A stretch of DNA of 64,000 bases from Bacillus sp. DNRA2 (GTDB lineage Bacteria; Bacillota; Bacilli; Bacillales; Cytobacillaceae), in contig NZ_JABAIT010000017.1 in the NCBI RefSeq assembly GCF_012843265.1, positions 41,249 to 105,248 of the forward strand. Reading direction: 5' to 3'. Below, one piece after another: positions 1-9,121 of the stretch (the stretch's first letter is position 1; every line of letters begins with the position of its first letter). A program made the position numbers and the translations under genes. The notes beneath the pieces are model-generated. The model was not told the DNA's origin, made no database searches, and saw only the letters and a program-made list of their open reading frames with translations.

Positions 1-3
1 TTT

Positions 4-1254
4 ATGAAAAAATATGGTACTTTGCTTTTATTAGCAGCAGGGGCAGGAATCATTTTTCAGCTCCCATATATAAGAGAAACGTTTTATCCGCAGATTCAGG
101 AAGCAATGGGTTTGAGCAATAAGCAAATGGGTCTTTTGTCTTCAGGTTATTCAGCTATGGCTATATTCTCTTATTTTATAGGTGGGATAATAGCAGATAA
201 ATTTTCTGCTAGGAAGTTGCTTGCTTTTTCGTTTGTTACAACTGGTTTGTTAGGTTTTTGGTTTTCAACGTTTCCAAGCTATAATGTAGCTCGATTAATT
301 TTTGTATTAATGGGTATTTCTACGATTGTTACTTATTGGTCAGCTTGTATAAAGGCAACTCGTATGTTAGGGACGTCGGAAGAGCAAGGTAGATTGTTCG
401 GGTTACAAGAGGGGTTACGCGGTGTCATGAATGCGCTTTTAGTTTTTGTGATGACAGCCGCATTTGTTCATTTTTCAGCAAATAGTGAAATACTAGGCAC
501 TTCTATGGCTATTAAAGTGGTTTCAATCGTAAACATTATACTTGGGATTTTGCATTATATTTTTATTGAAGATACGAAAACAAATGAAAATAATCAATCC
601 ATAGTTGAAGTTACAAAGGGCATGTTTAAAGCTCTAATTATTCCTCGAGTTTGGATTTTAATTGCGATTGTTTTTACCGCCTATAGTGTTTATGGGTTAC
701 TCGGATATCTTAACACCTACGCTGTAAAATATTTTGGATTATCGGCAGCACTTGGATCGACCTTAGGAGGTATTCGTTATTTAATTCAAGGAGCCGGTGG
801 AATTATTGGTGGATTTTTAGCTGATAAAATTAAATCCAGAGTTAAAGTTATTGTTATTGGTTGTTCGGGGTTAGTGATTTGCTTTGGTTTATTGATTGTG
901 TTGCCTGCTAAAGCAAGTTTACTTCCAGCTATCGTGGCTAATTTCTTGTTTGGCTTACTATTCATTTATGCTGTAAGAAGTCAATATTTTGCCATTCACG
1001 ATGATGCAGGTATTCCAGTAGCGATGAGTGGACGAGTTTCAGGAATCGTTTCTTGTTTAGGTTATGCACCAGATATCTTCATGTTTGCGTTGGTTGGTTC
1101 TTGGATGGATTCATATGGCGTAACCGGATTTAAAATGACTTGGGCGTATGCATTAGTTGCTTCAGTTTTATGTATTGTTCTCTCTGTTGTTTTGAATCGT
1201 ATTATTATGAAGAATAAAGCAATGATAGGAAAAGATAGTGAATTATCGGCATAG
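4..1254 (+). CDS. MFS transporter
   Basis: This is a 416-residue polytopic membrane protein with about 12 hydrophobic segments in two halves, as in the major facilitator superfamily. The loop between segments 2 and 3 carries the MFS-type motif GGIIADKFSARK (residues ~60-71), and its weaker counterpart GGFLADKIKSR lies in the second half (~270-280). A substrate cannot be read from the sequence. It stands first in a set with an FGGY kinase and a BCCT carrier, so a sugar, polyol or similar small solute is a reasonable inference. The ATG lies 3 bases inside the window, so the ribosome binding site and promoter are not visible and a start further upstream cannot be excluded. Confidence 0.85.
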   Translation: MKKYGTLLLLAAGAGIIFQLPYIRETFYPQIQEAMGLSNKQMGLLSSGYSAMAIFSYFIGGIIADKFSARKLLAFSFVTTGLLGFWFSTFPSYNVARLIFVLMGISTIVTYWSACIKATRMLGTSEEQGRLFGLQEGLRGVMNALLVFVMTAAFVHFSANSEILGTSMAIKVVSIVNIILGILHYIFIEDTKTNENNQSIVEVTKGMFKALIIPRVWILIAIVFTAYSVYGLLGYLNTYAVKYFGLSAALGSTLGGIRYLIQGAGGIIGGFLADKIKSRVKVIVIGCSGLVICFGLLIVLPAKASLLPAIVANFLFGLLFIYAVRSQYFAIHDDAGIPVAMSGRVSGIVSCLGYAPDIFMFALVGSWMDSYGVTGFKMTWAYALVASVLCIVLSVVLNRIIMKNKAMIGKDSELSA

Positions 1255-1301
1255 AATAAACGTTGCTATTTAGTCAGATAAACGCGGAAATCTAGGATAA
1301 G

Positions 1302-1332
1302 GAGGGGTTCTGTCTAAAGGGTCCCTCTTTTT
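1302..1332 (+). terminator. Weak stem-loop with T-run after the MFS gene
   Basis: GAGGG at 1302-1306 pairs with CCCTC at 1323-1327, followed by TTTTT. The stem is short, so it may only attenuate transcription between the MFS gene and the kinase. Confidence 0.35.
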
Positions 1333-1364
1333 ACCTTTGGATACTGCAGCTAGGAGGTTTATTC

Positions 1365-2798
1365 ATGAGTAAAAAATATATTATTGGTGTCGACGGTGGT
1401 TCACAAAGTTCAAAGGTAGTCATTTTTGATTTGAAAGGAAATATTATTTGTGAAGGTAAAAAGGCATTGCAACCAATGAGTCTGCCAGAGCCCGGCATTG
1501 TTGAACATCCAGACGATGATTTGTGGGATTCTATTGTAGAAGCAAGTCAAATGGCAATGGATCGTTTTCCTGGAGATAAAAAAGATATCATCGGCATGGG
1601 GCTTTGTACAATCCGCTTTTGCCGAGCTTTGTTAAAAGAGGACGGAAAACTTGCACAGCCTGTTATGAGTTGGATGGATGCTCGTGTTTCAAAACCATAT
1701 GAGCATACAAATCCTGACGTAAAATATGTAACTACTTCATCTGGATATCTAACACACCGATTTACGGGAAACTTTCATGATACGGCTGCCAACTATCAAG
1801 GACAGTGGCCAATCGATACTGATACATGGGAATGGAGCGAGGATGAAGAGGTTATTAAAGCATTACAGATTCCACGGGATATGCTCTTCAAACTGCAAAT
1901 GCCTGGTACGATATTAGGCCACGTGACGGGAAAAGCAGCAGAGGCAACCGGTATTCCGGCAGGTATTCCTGTAGTAGCAACGGCTAACGATAAAGCAGTA
2001 GAAGCTTTAGGAGCGGGGCTATTGTCAGAGAAAACAGCGCTTATTTCACTAGGAACCTATATAGCTGCAATGGTGCCCGGTTTAGAAAATCCGAAAGGGA
2101 CAACCCATTTTTGGACAAACTTTGCCTCCACGCCAAATAAATATTTATATGAAAGTAACGGGATCCGTAGAGGAATGTGGACAGTTAGCTGGTTCAAAGA
2201 TTTGCTAGGTGAGGAATTTGTAGAGAGAGCAGAGCAAGATGGAATATCTGCCGAAGAAAGATTGAATCGTGAAGCATGGAATGTACCGGCAGGAAGCGAC
2301 GGATTAATGACTGTGCTAGATTGGCTTGCTCCGACTGATGCGCCGTATAAAAAGGGAATCATGATTGGATTTGATGCCCGCCATACCCGTGCGCATATAT
2401 ACCGCTCTATTTTAGAAGCCATTGTGTTAACGATGAAAAATAAAACCGAAGCTATGTGTGCTGAGTTAAATGGCTCATTGGATAATGTTATTATTTCTGG
2501 TGGAGGCTCGAACAGTGATCTAATGATGCAAATATTTGCAGATGTGTTTGGTCTTCCAGCAACTAGAAACGTAGTAAACGGCTCAGCTAGCCTTGGTGCC
2601 GCCATTTGTACAGCTATTTCGGTAGGAGCATATGAAAGCTATGAAGAAGCAATTGAAAAAATGGTAAAGGTTAAAGACACGTTTTTACCAAATAAGGGAA
2701 ATTATAAATTTTATAATGTAATGAATGAAGAAGTTTACAAACAAATTACAGTATTCACTGATGATATAATGAAAAAATCTTATCCTATTTTTAAATAG
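1365..2798 (+). CDS. FGGY-family carbohydrate kinase (xylulokinase-like)
   Basis: FGGY kinases phosphorylate sugars or polyols with ATP in the cytoplasm. The N-terminus IIGVDGGSQSSKVVIFD is the phosphate-1 loop of the actin-like ATPase fold, and the C-terminal half contains the adenosine-site motif ISGGGSNSDLMMQIFADV (residues ~385-402) followed by GSASLGAAICTA. The 477-residue length fits the family (about 480-520). The start has a strong AGGAGG seven bases upstream. The substrate cannot be assigned; the family covers xylulose, gluconate, glycerol, ribulose and others. Its placement between an MFS and a BCCT carrier suggests that the product of one of them is the substrate, which is inference. 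A reverse-strand open frame inside it (2057-2605) is a shadow. Confidence 0.9.
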   Translation: MSKKYIIGVDGGSQSSKVVIFDLKGNIICEGKKALQPMSLPEPGIVEHPDDDLWDSIVEASQMAMDRFPGDKKDIIGMGLCTIRFCRALLKEDGKLAQPVMSWMDARVSKPYEHTNPDVKYVTTSSGYLTHRFTGNFHDTAANYQGQWPIDTDTWEWSEDEEVIKALQIPRDMLFKLQMPGTILGHVTGKAAEATGIPAGIPVVATANDKAVEALGAGLLSEKTALISLGTYIAAMVPGLENPKGTTHFWTNFASTPNKYLYESNGIRRGMWTVSWFKDLLGEEFVERAEQDGISAEERLNREAWNVPAGSDGLMTVLDWLAPTDAPYKKGIMIGFDARHTRAHIYRSILEAIVLTMKNKTEAMCAELNGSLDNVIISGGGSNSDLMMQIFADVFGLPATRNVVNGSASLGAAICTAISVGAYESYEEAIEKMVKVKDTFLPNKGNYKFYNVMNEEVYKQITVFTDDIMKKSYPIFK

Positions 2799-2825
2799 AT
2801 ATTTCTGTTTTTTGTAAACTAATGC

Positions 2826-2875
2826 AAAAACAGTGATTGCAGTGTTTTGAAAATTACTACGATCACTGTTTTTGG
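2826..2875 (+). terminator. Hairpin between kinase and BCCT genes
   Basis: A perfect 12-bp inverted repeat: AAAAACAGTGAT at 2826-2837 and ATCACTGTTTTT at 2862-2873. The second arm ends in a T-run, so it can work as an intrinsic terminator or as an attenuator inside the operon. Confidence 0.6.
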
Positions 2876-2909
2876 TCGTTGAAAAACCAAGCGAAAAGGG
2901 AGAGAAAGA

Positions 2910-4520
2910 ATGAAAAACATTAGACCAATCGCTTTCTGGCCGCCGGTTATACTATTTGTTGCAGCATGTGTTTATAATTTTCAAAACCAAAAAGGTTTTA
3001 CAAGAATGATTAATGATGCAAATTCATGGCTTATGAGTAACTTTGCATGGGCATTCAGCCTTGGTGTACTGATTATGCTAACTGTCGTTATATATTTGAT
3101 GTTTTCTAAGTTTGGCGATGTTAGAATCGGTGGACGTGAAGCTGTACCGATGCTTGATGATGTCAGATATTTCTCTATTACTCTAACAAGTGTAGTGGCG
3201 ATAGGAATTCTTTTTTGGGCAACTTCAGAGCCGCTCTATCATTTGACATCTCCACCTCAATCATTGAAGATTACCCCTAATAGCCCGGAAGCAGCAGTAT
3301 TTTCTTTATCGACACTCTTTACCCACTGGGGATTTTTGCCACTGGCAATCTATGCTGTCCCATCTGTCATGTTTGCCTTTTCATTTTATAATATGAGAAA
3401 ACCGTATACGCTTGCTTCTACATTGACACCTATCTTTGGTGACAAGGTTCTTGGAAAATGGTCACAAGTAATTGATGCAACCTGCATGTATGCCCTTATT
3501 GCAGGAATGGCTGCATCACTTGGTACCGGTGTACTCTCGATAGCCGGTGGGCTTAAATATTTAACTGGAGTTCAGACTGGTGCATTTTTGTGGGCAATGG
3601 TTGATATAGCAGTAGTCGCTACTTTCGTCATCTCATCTATAACTGGACTATTTAATGGAATAAAAAAACTGTCTGAAATCAATTTAGCTATTTTCATTTT
3701 ACTAGCGGTTATTGTATTTGTTTTTGGACCTACCTTTTTTATGCTTAACCTTGGAGTAGAGGCCTTTGCCAATCATCTGGATACTTTTTTTGAAAAGGCA
3801 GCATTTACAGGCGCGGCTGCTGGAGATCCTTGGGCTGGTTCATGGACGATCTTTTATTGGTGTAATTGGCTTGCCTGGGCTCCTATTTCTGGAATGTTTC
3901 TTGGCCGGATTTCCTATGGGCACACGATTAGAAAGGCGTTATTCATTCAATTTGTGCTTCCAGCATTGTTTGAAATTATTTGGATGGTGATATTTGGCGG
4001 AGCTGCTATTAACATGCAGCTTTCTGGTGGAGGACTTATGGAGGCAATGTCTGCGGGTCCGGAATTTGCTGTCTATGCCTTGCTTGAAAAATACCCGATC
4101 GCTATATTTACAATACCTGTATTTGTTTTCTGCATGTTTCTATCATATGTTACAGGTTCTGATGCGTTTACAACTACACTTGGAGGCCTAAGCACAACGG
4201 GTATCTCACCGGATGATCCTGAACCATCGATGTTGATGAAAATTTTCTGGGGAATTGTAATTGGGACGGTCACCTGGGTGATGATTACCTCTGCTGGAGT
4301 AGACGGAATTAAGATGCTTTCGAACCTTGGGGGAGGACCTGCATTAATACTTGAGCTCCTTATTTGTGTGTCACTATTAAAGGTAGCAAGTAAACCAAAG
4401 GTATATGATTACCGGAAGCATGATTATACAGATGATGGAATACCAATTAAATCAGTAACGAAGAAGAATATCATGTCAGAAGGGACAAATGACAAGGCAT
4501 CTAAACAAAAGATATCATAG
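2910..4520 (+). CDS. BCCT-family transporter (betaine/carnitine/choline type)
   Basis: This 536-residue protein has about 12 transmembrane segments and the BCCT signature region with closely spaced tryptophans (WTIFYWCNWLAWAPISGMF, residues ~311-329). The start SEPLYHLTSPP and the THWGF segment are also typical of the family. BCCT carriers take up quaternary ammonium compounds, coupled to Na+ or H+, or as antiporters. The long hydrophilic C-terminal tail (~residues 495-536) is often the osmosensing part in osmoregulated members. GGGAGAGAAAG precedes the ATG. Linkage to a sugar-type kinase is unusual for this family and may point to catabolic uptake rather than osmoprotection (inference). Confidence 0.9.
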   Translation: MKNIRPIAFWPPVILFVAACVYNFQNQKGFTRMINDANSWLMSNFAWAFSLGVLIMLTVVIYLMFSKFGDVRIGGREAVPMLDDVRYFSITLTSVVAIGILFWATSEPLYHLTSPPQSLKITPNSPEAAVFSLSTLFTHWGFLPLAIYAVPSVMFAFSFYNMRKPYTLASTLTPIFGDKVLGKWSQVIDATCMYALIAGMAASLGTGVLSIAGGLKYLTGVQTGAFLWAMVDIAVVATFVISSITGLFNGIKKLSEINLAIFILLAVIVFVFGPTFFMLNLGVEAFANHLDTFFEKAAFTGAAAGDPWAGSWTIFYWCNWLAWAPISGMFLGRISYGHTIRKALFIQFVLPALFEIIWMVIFGGAAINMQLSGGGLMEAMSAGPEFAVYALLEKYPIAIFTIPVFVFCMFLSYVTGSDAFTTTLGGLSTTGISPDDPEPSMLMKIFWGIVIGTVTWVMITSAGVDGIKMLSNLGGGPALILELLICVSLLKVASKPKVYDYRKHDYTDDGIPIKSVTKKNIMSEGTNDKASKQKIS

Positions 4521-4582
4521 TAAAATTTCTTAAATTTCTAGATAAATTTAGGTCTTTACTATTTTATTAGAAGGTGTTTTAA

Positions 4583-5095
4583 ATGTTAAACATTCTGTTA
4601 ATTTTTGCACTCCAATTACTATATGTTCCAGTGTTAACACTTCGTACGATCTTTTTAGTAAAAAATATGAGTGTAGCTGCATCGTCGTTTGGAGTATTGG
4701 AAGCATTAATCTATGTATTCGGTCTTTCATTAATTTTTTCAGGTCATCAAAGTACCGCAGAAATGGTCGTTTATGCTGTCGGTTTTGGAGTAGGATTATA
4801 CATTGGTACACGGATCGAAAATAAATTAGCCATTGGCTATACTTGTGTATTTATAACATTACAAGATATGAATGAAGAACTTCTTATTTTATTAAGAGAA
4901 AGAGGATTTGGTGTTACTGTTTTTAAAGGAATGGGTAGAGATGGAAAAAGATACCGATTAGAAATACTATCCAAACGGAACAGGGAAAATGAATTGATGA
5001 AATTAATCGAAGAACATGAACAAAATGCCTTTATTATATCTTATGAACCACGAAGATTTAAAGGTGGTTTCCTTGCTAAATTCGGGAAAAATTAA
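4583..5095 (+). CDS. DUF2179/UPF0316 membrane protein (YebE-like)
   Basis: This is a 170-residue protein with three N-terminal membrane segments (residues ~1-80), containing the family motif VLTLRTIFLVK and the pattern YAVGFGVGLYIGTRIENKLA. A soluble C-terminal domain of about 85 residues (GFGVTVFKGMGRDGKRYRLEIL) matches the DUF2179 fold, a small alpha/beta domain of PII-like type found in Firmicute membrane proteins. No biochemical role is established that I can name. GAAGGTG precedes the ATG. A short A/T-rich gap separates it from the BCCT gene. The R1 repeat starts 30 bases after its stop and may act as its 3' end. Confidence 0.8.
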   Translation: MLNILLIFALQLLYVPVLTLRTIFLVKNMSVAASSFGVLEALIYVFGLSLIFSGHQSTAEMVVYAVGFGVGLYIGTRIENKLAIGYTCVFITLQDMNEELLILLRERGFGVTVFKGMGRDGKRYRLEILSKRNRENELMKLIEEHEQNAFIISYEPRRFKGGFLAKFGKN

Positions 5096-5124
5096 TCCCA
5101 TAAAAACGGTACATCCCCATTGCA

Positions 5125-5212
5125 GGGACTAGGGGACAGGTACCATGTCCCACCTTTTAAAAAGTTAATCGTTAAGGGACAAAGGGACATCAAACTGTCC
5201 CTTTGTCCCTTA
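5125..5212. repeat. R1 palindromic repeat, copy a
   Basis: This ~88 bp element is built from GGGAC/GTCCC blocks: GGGACTAGGGGACAGGTACC at the left, a central CCTTTTAAAAAGTTAATCG, then GGGACATCAAACTGTCCCTTTGTCCC-type hairpins at the right. Four more copies lie at 7001, 8976, 12437 and 13474. It could fold on either strand, so it may act as a bidirectional terminator. Confidence 0.85.
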
Positions 5213-5215
5213 ACA

Positions 5216-5704
5216 ATTTGAAATTCTGTAGTGCCGGTCTCTCTGATTTTAAGATTTGGAGTTGGCCAAGGGGTAAGAGTTGTATAGGGAGTTTTTGGGG
5301 TAATCCGATACACTTTCATAAAGGTGCTTAAATTATTAAGATATTGGTCACCAATAAATTTTTCTGCCCAAATGGCTTCCCTTATAAGGATGGTAAATGT
5401 GTCCTTTCCTTTTTCAAGCCCCATGTTTACCAATTCAATAGGAATGTTATCATTGTTCATGGCATTTGGATCAAATCCTGCTCCCGCCAAAGCATCACGA
5501 ATTTGCTTATTACACTCTGGTCAGCTGGAGTAATGATGACAGTAGAACTGTTAAAAGGATTGCCGAGTGTTCCGCCCGGTGTATTTTCCGTCCAGATATT
5601 GAAATTATTTAGTACCTTAATTCACCTTACTGTACAATAAAACCCCTTTCTTCTAATGTTGAGACAAACTTATTCACATTACCATTATCATTAGAAAAAT
5701 TCAT
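5216..5704 (-). pseudogene. Frameshifted remnant of an unrecognised protein
   Basis: Read on the reverse strand from an ATG at 5704, the frames join into one protein-like sequence only if small shifts are allowed. The first piece is MNFSNDNGNVNKFVSTLEE, which stops around 5630. Next comes VLNNFNIWTENTPGG and FNSSTVIITPADQ. A missing base near 5520 then moves the frame to DALAGAGFDPNAM and on to TPWPTPNLKIRETGTTEFQIV. The 3' end runs into repeat R1a. I do not recognise the family. At least two frame breaks and one stop make it a decayed gene. Bases 5705-5911 hold nothing I can support. Confidence 0.6.
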
Positions 5705-5911
5705 CCGTCATCGGGCTGGGATACATGTACTACATCTCCTTATCAGTGGTTGAAAGCTATGATTATAATGGTTTGAAAAGCCAGTAAATTAGTGCTTATC
5801 TCTAAAAATTAGAAGTCATTAAGGCGTAAGCAAATATGGCCATGCTGGATGTTAACAATAATTCTTACATGAGCCTTTTTTCTATAATAAATTGGGAGGT
5901 TCTTATTAATA

Positions 5912-6133
5912 TTATAGCGGTTGTTGACCAGGACAAGGAGGATATCCATGTATATCTTGTATCGCGTACATATCATATTGCATTAAGGCGAATTGTGCTT
6001 GGTATAGGTATTTCATAACTAGAAGCTTTCCATCTGAGGTTCCGCATAAGACCCCTGAAGCTCCTGTTCCATCTATAAACGAGACTCCAATAGGCTGATT
6101 GATTAAGTATGGAATTTTCTGCAGCCAAGGCAT
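5912..6133 (-). CDS. Small conserved-type hypothetical protein
   Basis: This is a 73-residue protein starting MPWLQKIPYLINQPIGVSF and ending PPCPGQQPL. The ATG at 6133 is chosen over one six codons upstream because AAGGGAGT lies at ribosome-binding distance before it. A central GTGASGVLCGTSDGKLLVM segment looks like a small beta-rich fold, and the tail is rich in Tyr, Gln and Pro. It resembles, from memory, short Bacillus hypothetical proteins with a QFAL..Y...IQDI.G.PPC tail, but no function is known to me. It lies head to head with the FG-GAP gene, about 136 bases away, next to a decayed gene. Confidence 0.55.
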   Translation of the reverse strand: MPWLQKIPYLINQPIGVSFIDGTGASGVLCGTSDGKLLVMKYLYQAQFALMQYDMYAIQDIHGYPPCPGQQPL

Positions 6134-6269
6134 AGCCGACACTCCCTTCACTCTAGTGTATAACCCATAGAATCTTTAAGTGCCTGTACGATTTTTGTAG
6201 GTATGAACATGTGTACAGTTTAGTGCATAGGTTATTGTATCAATGAGATCTATTTGCAGGGAGCCTAAT

Positions 6270-6989
6270 ATGAATAGATATTATTTTACTCAAAATATGA
6301 GAGTATCTGGTGTGGTTACTTCAACTACTGGCGATGTTAATGGTGACTTAATACCTGATATTGTATACGTGACCGGTTACAGAGAATCAGATGTTTCCAT
6401 TATACAAAACATGGTACTAGGAATCCGAGATGGAGCCACAGGTGTCTCTATTAGTATTCCTCTGGAGAAAAATATAGGATATGCCCCCATGCTATTTTTG
6501 GGGGATTTTACCGGTGACGGGATCAAAGATATTTTAATTACCATTCCTACAGGTGGCAGTGGTGGAACGACAAACAACTATATTTATTCTTTTGTTAACA
6601 ACGAACCACGTTTGTTGTTCGACTCTGAGACATTTAACCAAGCGTATCAATATGAGGTAACTTATAAGGATAATTACAAGGTTGAAGTATTTAGTAAAAG
6701 AAATAATGCAAGATATCTAATCGATCTATCACTAAGGGAGCCTGATTATTTAGATGAAAAATATGATGCAAATGGCAAATTGAAGACGCCTATCAGTGGC
6801 TGGGTTGACCCCATAAGTGGCTTATACCCAATTGATTTTGCATTTGATGGTTTGTATGATTTAATTGCGTATCAACAGATTTCTGGAACATACCATGCAG
6901 ATTCTATCGGTACTATTCAGAATAGGCTAAAATGGAATGGTTTTATGTTTATACTGGACTATCAGGATTTAGCCATCTATGGCTCTTGA
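6270..6989 (+). CDS. FG-GAP/VCBS repeat-containing protein
   Basis: This 239-residue protein contains beta-propeller-type calcium loops: GDVNGDLIPDIVYVTG (residues ~20-35) and GDFTGDGIKDILITIP (~82-97). A third, weaker one is FAFDGLYDLIAYQQ. FG-GAP/VCBS blades usually occur in surface or secreted proteins, but no signal peptide is visible here. The ATG at 6270 is chosen because CAGGGAG lies six bases before it; an ATG at 6243 has no such site. The tail DYQDLAIYGS ends 12 bases before repeat R1b, so the repeat seems to abut the gene rather than to cut it. Role unknown. Confidence 0.7.
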   Translation: MNRYYFTQNMRVSGVVTSTTGDVNGDLIPDIVYVTGYRESDVSIIQNMVLGIRDGATGVSISIPLEKNIGYAPMLFLGDFTGDGIKDILITIPTGGSGGTTNNYIYSFVNNEPRLLFDSETFNQAYQYEVTYKDNYKVEVFSKRNNARYLIDLSLREPDYLDEKYDANGKLKTPISGWVDPISGLYPIDFAFDGLYDLIAYQQISGTYHADSIGTIQNRLKWNGFMFILDYQDLAIYGS

Positions 6990-7000
6990 TTACGGCCACT

Positions 7001-7093
7001 AGGGGACTAGGGGACAGGTACCATGTCCCAACTTTTAAAAAGTCAATATCTTTAGGACATTTCGGCTGGGACATCAACCTGTCCCTCTGTCCA
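7001..7093. repeat. R1 palindromic repeat, copy b
   Basis: It begins AGGGGACTAGGGGACAGGTA and ends near GTCCCTCTGTCC. It is more diverged in its middle than copies a, c and d (TCAATATCTTTAGGACATTT in place of the usual centre). Confidence 0.8.
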
Positions 7094-7097
7094 TCTA

Positions 7098-7129
7098 AGA
7101 GGTTCCTCATAATTTATGAGGGCCTTTTT
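7098..7129 (+). terminator. Rho-independent terminator
   Basis: CCTCAT at 7105-7110 pairs with ATGAGG at 7116-7121, followed by GCCTTTTTC. It lies directly after repeat R1b and probably ends transcripts of the FG-GAP gene. Confidence 0.65.
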
Positions 7130-7273
7130 CTGTTGTTTGTCAAAAATGGTAGATGAAATGTAGGGAAGCGAATTATAAAAAATACGTAACTTTCAAAGAT
7201 GACTCTAACAAAGTACAATTAATATGAAGCCTTGTTCGGTACTAAAAAGAACAAAATAGAAGAGGGTTATATA

Positions 7274-8023
7274 ATGATTCAGGTGAAAAATACACAGCAT
7301 TATACTGGTGTTACCGTAAGTGGAGATTTATATGATTTTGAGGCACTTTATGATTCACTTCATGTAATTGTTGGTGATGAATGGGAGTGGGAAGAGTATG
7401 AAGGTGCAAGATTAAGGGTTCTTGGCGTTTGTTATGATATTCGCCATGCTTTAATGGGGCATCGGGATGTTATGTTTGTTGAAAATGGGCTTGATCAGGA
7501 CAAAATGAAGTATTTATCAGTTGTTGCAAATGACAAAAATATATATCTAACATGTAATGTCCTTTGGCCAGAAGTTTTATTTGTACAAATAGCATTAAAT
7601 GATTTTATAAGAATGTATGCAAAAAAACAAGCTAAAGGCAATTATAATGCCCTAACTGATTACCGAACTATTTGGGATTCTACAATTGCTACAGTTCGAA
7701 ACTTTCAAGCTGCTATTGCCAATTGTATTAAAGAAACAATACCTGAAACTTCAATTAACCGGGTGCTCAAATTAATGAATCATGACTATTCTTGGTCTGA
7801 TGATTATGCAACACAATACCTCGATGAACTAAATTGTAAATTCATTAATATGGATGTAGAGAAACGACAAAAAAGCATTACGGTCATGGCAAAGCGGATT
7901 GCAGAGAAAGGCCGTGAGTATCAAGAAGTAAAAGGAGCTGTGTTAGAGACAGCAAGAAAATATAACTGCTCCATGACAGAAATAGAGATATCAACGGAAT
8001 ATCCAGAAATTATCGAATGGTAA
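7274..8023 (+). CDS. Hypothetical protein (DUF6904-like)
   Basis: This 249-residue soluble protein has no signal peptide or membrane segment. The N-terminal VKNTQHYTGVTVSGDLYDFEALYDSLH segment begins a fold that, from memory, resembles the Firmicute family DUF6904; the number is uncertain. It has an acidic-aromatic stretch DEWEWEEYEGARLRVLGVCYDIRHA (residues ~33-57) and a helical C-terminal half (~120-240). The ATG at 7274 has GAGGG seven bases upstream; an upstream TTG (7232) is less likely. It stands alone between a terminator and a hairpin element. Function unknown. Confidence 0.65.
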   Translation: MIQVKNTQHYTGVTVSGDLYDFEALYDSLHVIVGDEWEWEEYEGARLRVLGVCYDIRHALMGHRDVMFVENGLDQDKMKYLSVVANDKNIYLTCNVLWPEVLFVQIALNDFIRMYAKKQAKGNYNALTDYRTIWDSTIATVRNFQAAIANCIKETIPETSINRVLKLMNHDYSWSDDYATQYLDELNCKFINMDVEKRQKSITVMAKRIAEKGREYQEVKGAVLETARKYNCSMTEIEISTEYPEIIEW

Positions 8024-8036
8024 AAGGTGAATATTG

Positions 8037-8131
8037 GACTAGGGAATAGGTGTGAACCACAATTCCTATTGTTAGTTGTGTCTAACAATAGGGCTGTAGT
8101 TCAAACCTTTCCCCGTGTCCCTATGCAACTT
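8037..8131. repeat. Nested inverted-repeat hairpin element
   Basis: A perfect 11-bp stem (CCTATTGTTAG / CTAACAATAGG) around the loop TTGTGT is nested in a weaker outer pairing, AGGTGTGAAC against GTTCAAACCT. The whole is framed by GGGAATAGG at the left and CCCCGTGTCCC at the right. It sits at the same kind of gene junction as R1 but differs in sequence, so it may be a distant relative. Confidence 0.55.
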
Positions 8132-8240
8132 TAAATCTTCATAAACGGTGGTTGTTATCAATGAGTTTACGTTCTACAGGCATAATTGCAGAAAAATTAT
8201 TTCAAAATAATATAATGAAATTTAGAAGGAGTGGTTGATA

Positions 8241-8966
8241 ATGTCACGATCGTTAAAAGGAAAAGTTGCGTTTATAACAGGTGCTGGGAAAGGAATTGGA
8301 AGGGCGGTTGCAATCGCGTTAGCAAATGAAGGTGTGAACATAGGCTTGATTGCAAGAACCCAAGCCGACTTGGAGGAAGTTGAACGTGAAGTTAAAAGCC
8401 TTGGGGTGAAATCGGCTTATGTTACAGTAGATATTTCATCACAGGAAGAAGTAGATCAATCGATTATAAAATTAACTGATATATTGGGTCCTACGGATAT
8501 TCTGATTAATAATGCGGGAATTGGAAGTTTTGCCACACTTTTAGACATGGACCCGGAAGAATGGAAGAGAATCATTGATGTCAATTTAATGGGACCATAT
8601 TATGTGACGCGTGCGGTTCTTCCCCAATTAATTGAAAAAAATGGTGGAGATATTATCAATATATCATCCACAAATGGCCTAAATGGCGCAGCTACATCCA
8701 GTGCATATAGTGCATCGAAATTTGGCTTGATGGGTTTAACGGAGTCATTGGCACAAGAGGTTCGGAGAAATAATATCCGCGTGACCGCTTTGACACCAAG
8801 CACTGTAGCAACTGAGCTGGCAATTAAGACTAACTTAATAGCTGAAAACAATAATGAAAAATATATGCAGCCAGAAGATATTGCTGAAGTAATCGTTAAT
8901 CAATTAAAGTTGCATCCTCGCATTTATGTAAAAACAGCCAGTCTACTGGCAACAAATCCATTTTAG
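8241..8966 (+). CDS. SDR-family oxidoreductase (3-ketoacyl-ACP reductase-like)
   Basis: This is a 241-residue classical short-chain dehydrogenase. The NAD(P)-binding motif TGAGKGIG lies near residues 14-21 and NNAG at ~89-92. The catalytic set is visible as ISSTNG (Ser), then YSASK with Tyr156 and Lys160. It most resembles FabG-like 3-oxoacyl-ACP reductases of the stand-alone kind found in Bacillus, but the substrate cannot be read. GAAGGAG before the ATG at 8241 fixes the start over a TTG two codons upstream. It stands alone, without other fatty-acid genes, and ends 10 bases before repeat R1c. Confidence 0.9.
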   Translation: MSRSLKGKVAFITGAGKGIGRAVAIALANEGVNIGLIARTQADLEEVEREVKSLGVKSAYVTVDISSQEEVDQSIIKLTDILGPTDILINNAGIGSFATLLDMDPEEWKRIIDVNLMGPYYVTRAVLPQLIEKNGGDIINISSTNGLNGAATSSAYSASKFGLMGLTESLAQEVRRNNIRVTALTPSTVATELAIKTNLIAENNNEKYMQPEDIAEVIVNQLKLHPRIYVKTASLLATNPF

Positions 8967-8975
8967 GTAAACAAG

Positions 8976-9075
8976 TAGGGACCAGGGGACAGGTACCTTG
9001 AACCTTGTCCCACCTTTTAAAAAGTTAATCGTTAAGGGATTGCAGTTGGGACATCAAACCTGTCCCTTTGTCCCA
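8976..9075. repeat. R1 palindromic repeat, copy c
   Basis: It contains AGGGACCAGGGGACAGGTAC, then the shared centre CACCTTTTAAAAAGTTAATC and the right-hand GGGACATCAAACCTGTCCC hairpin. It separates two convergent genes (SDR and the exported protein), the expected place for a bidirectional terminator. Confidence 0.85.
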
Positions 9076-9121
9076 ATCTCACCGTGTCCCACATTCTTGT
9101 CGTTATCATTCGGTCATTTGA

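Noticed and set aside
2057..2605. 182-codon reverse-strand open frame in the kinase gene
   Set aside because: It lies wholly inside a well-supported FGGY kinase gene and has no ribosome binding site or family resemblance.
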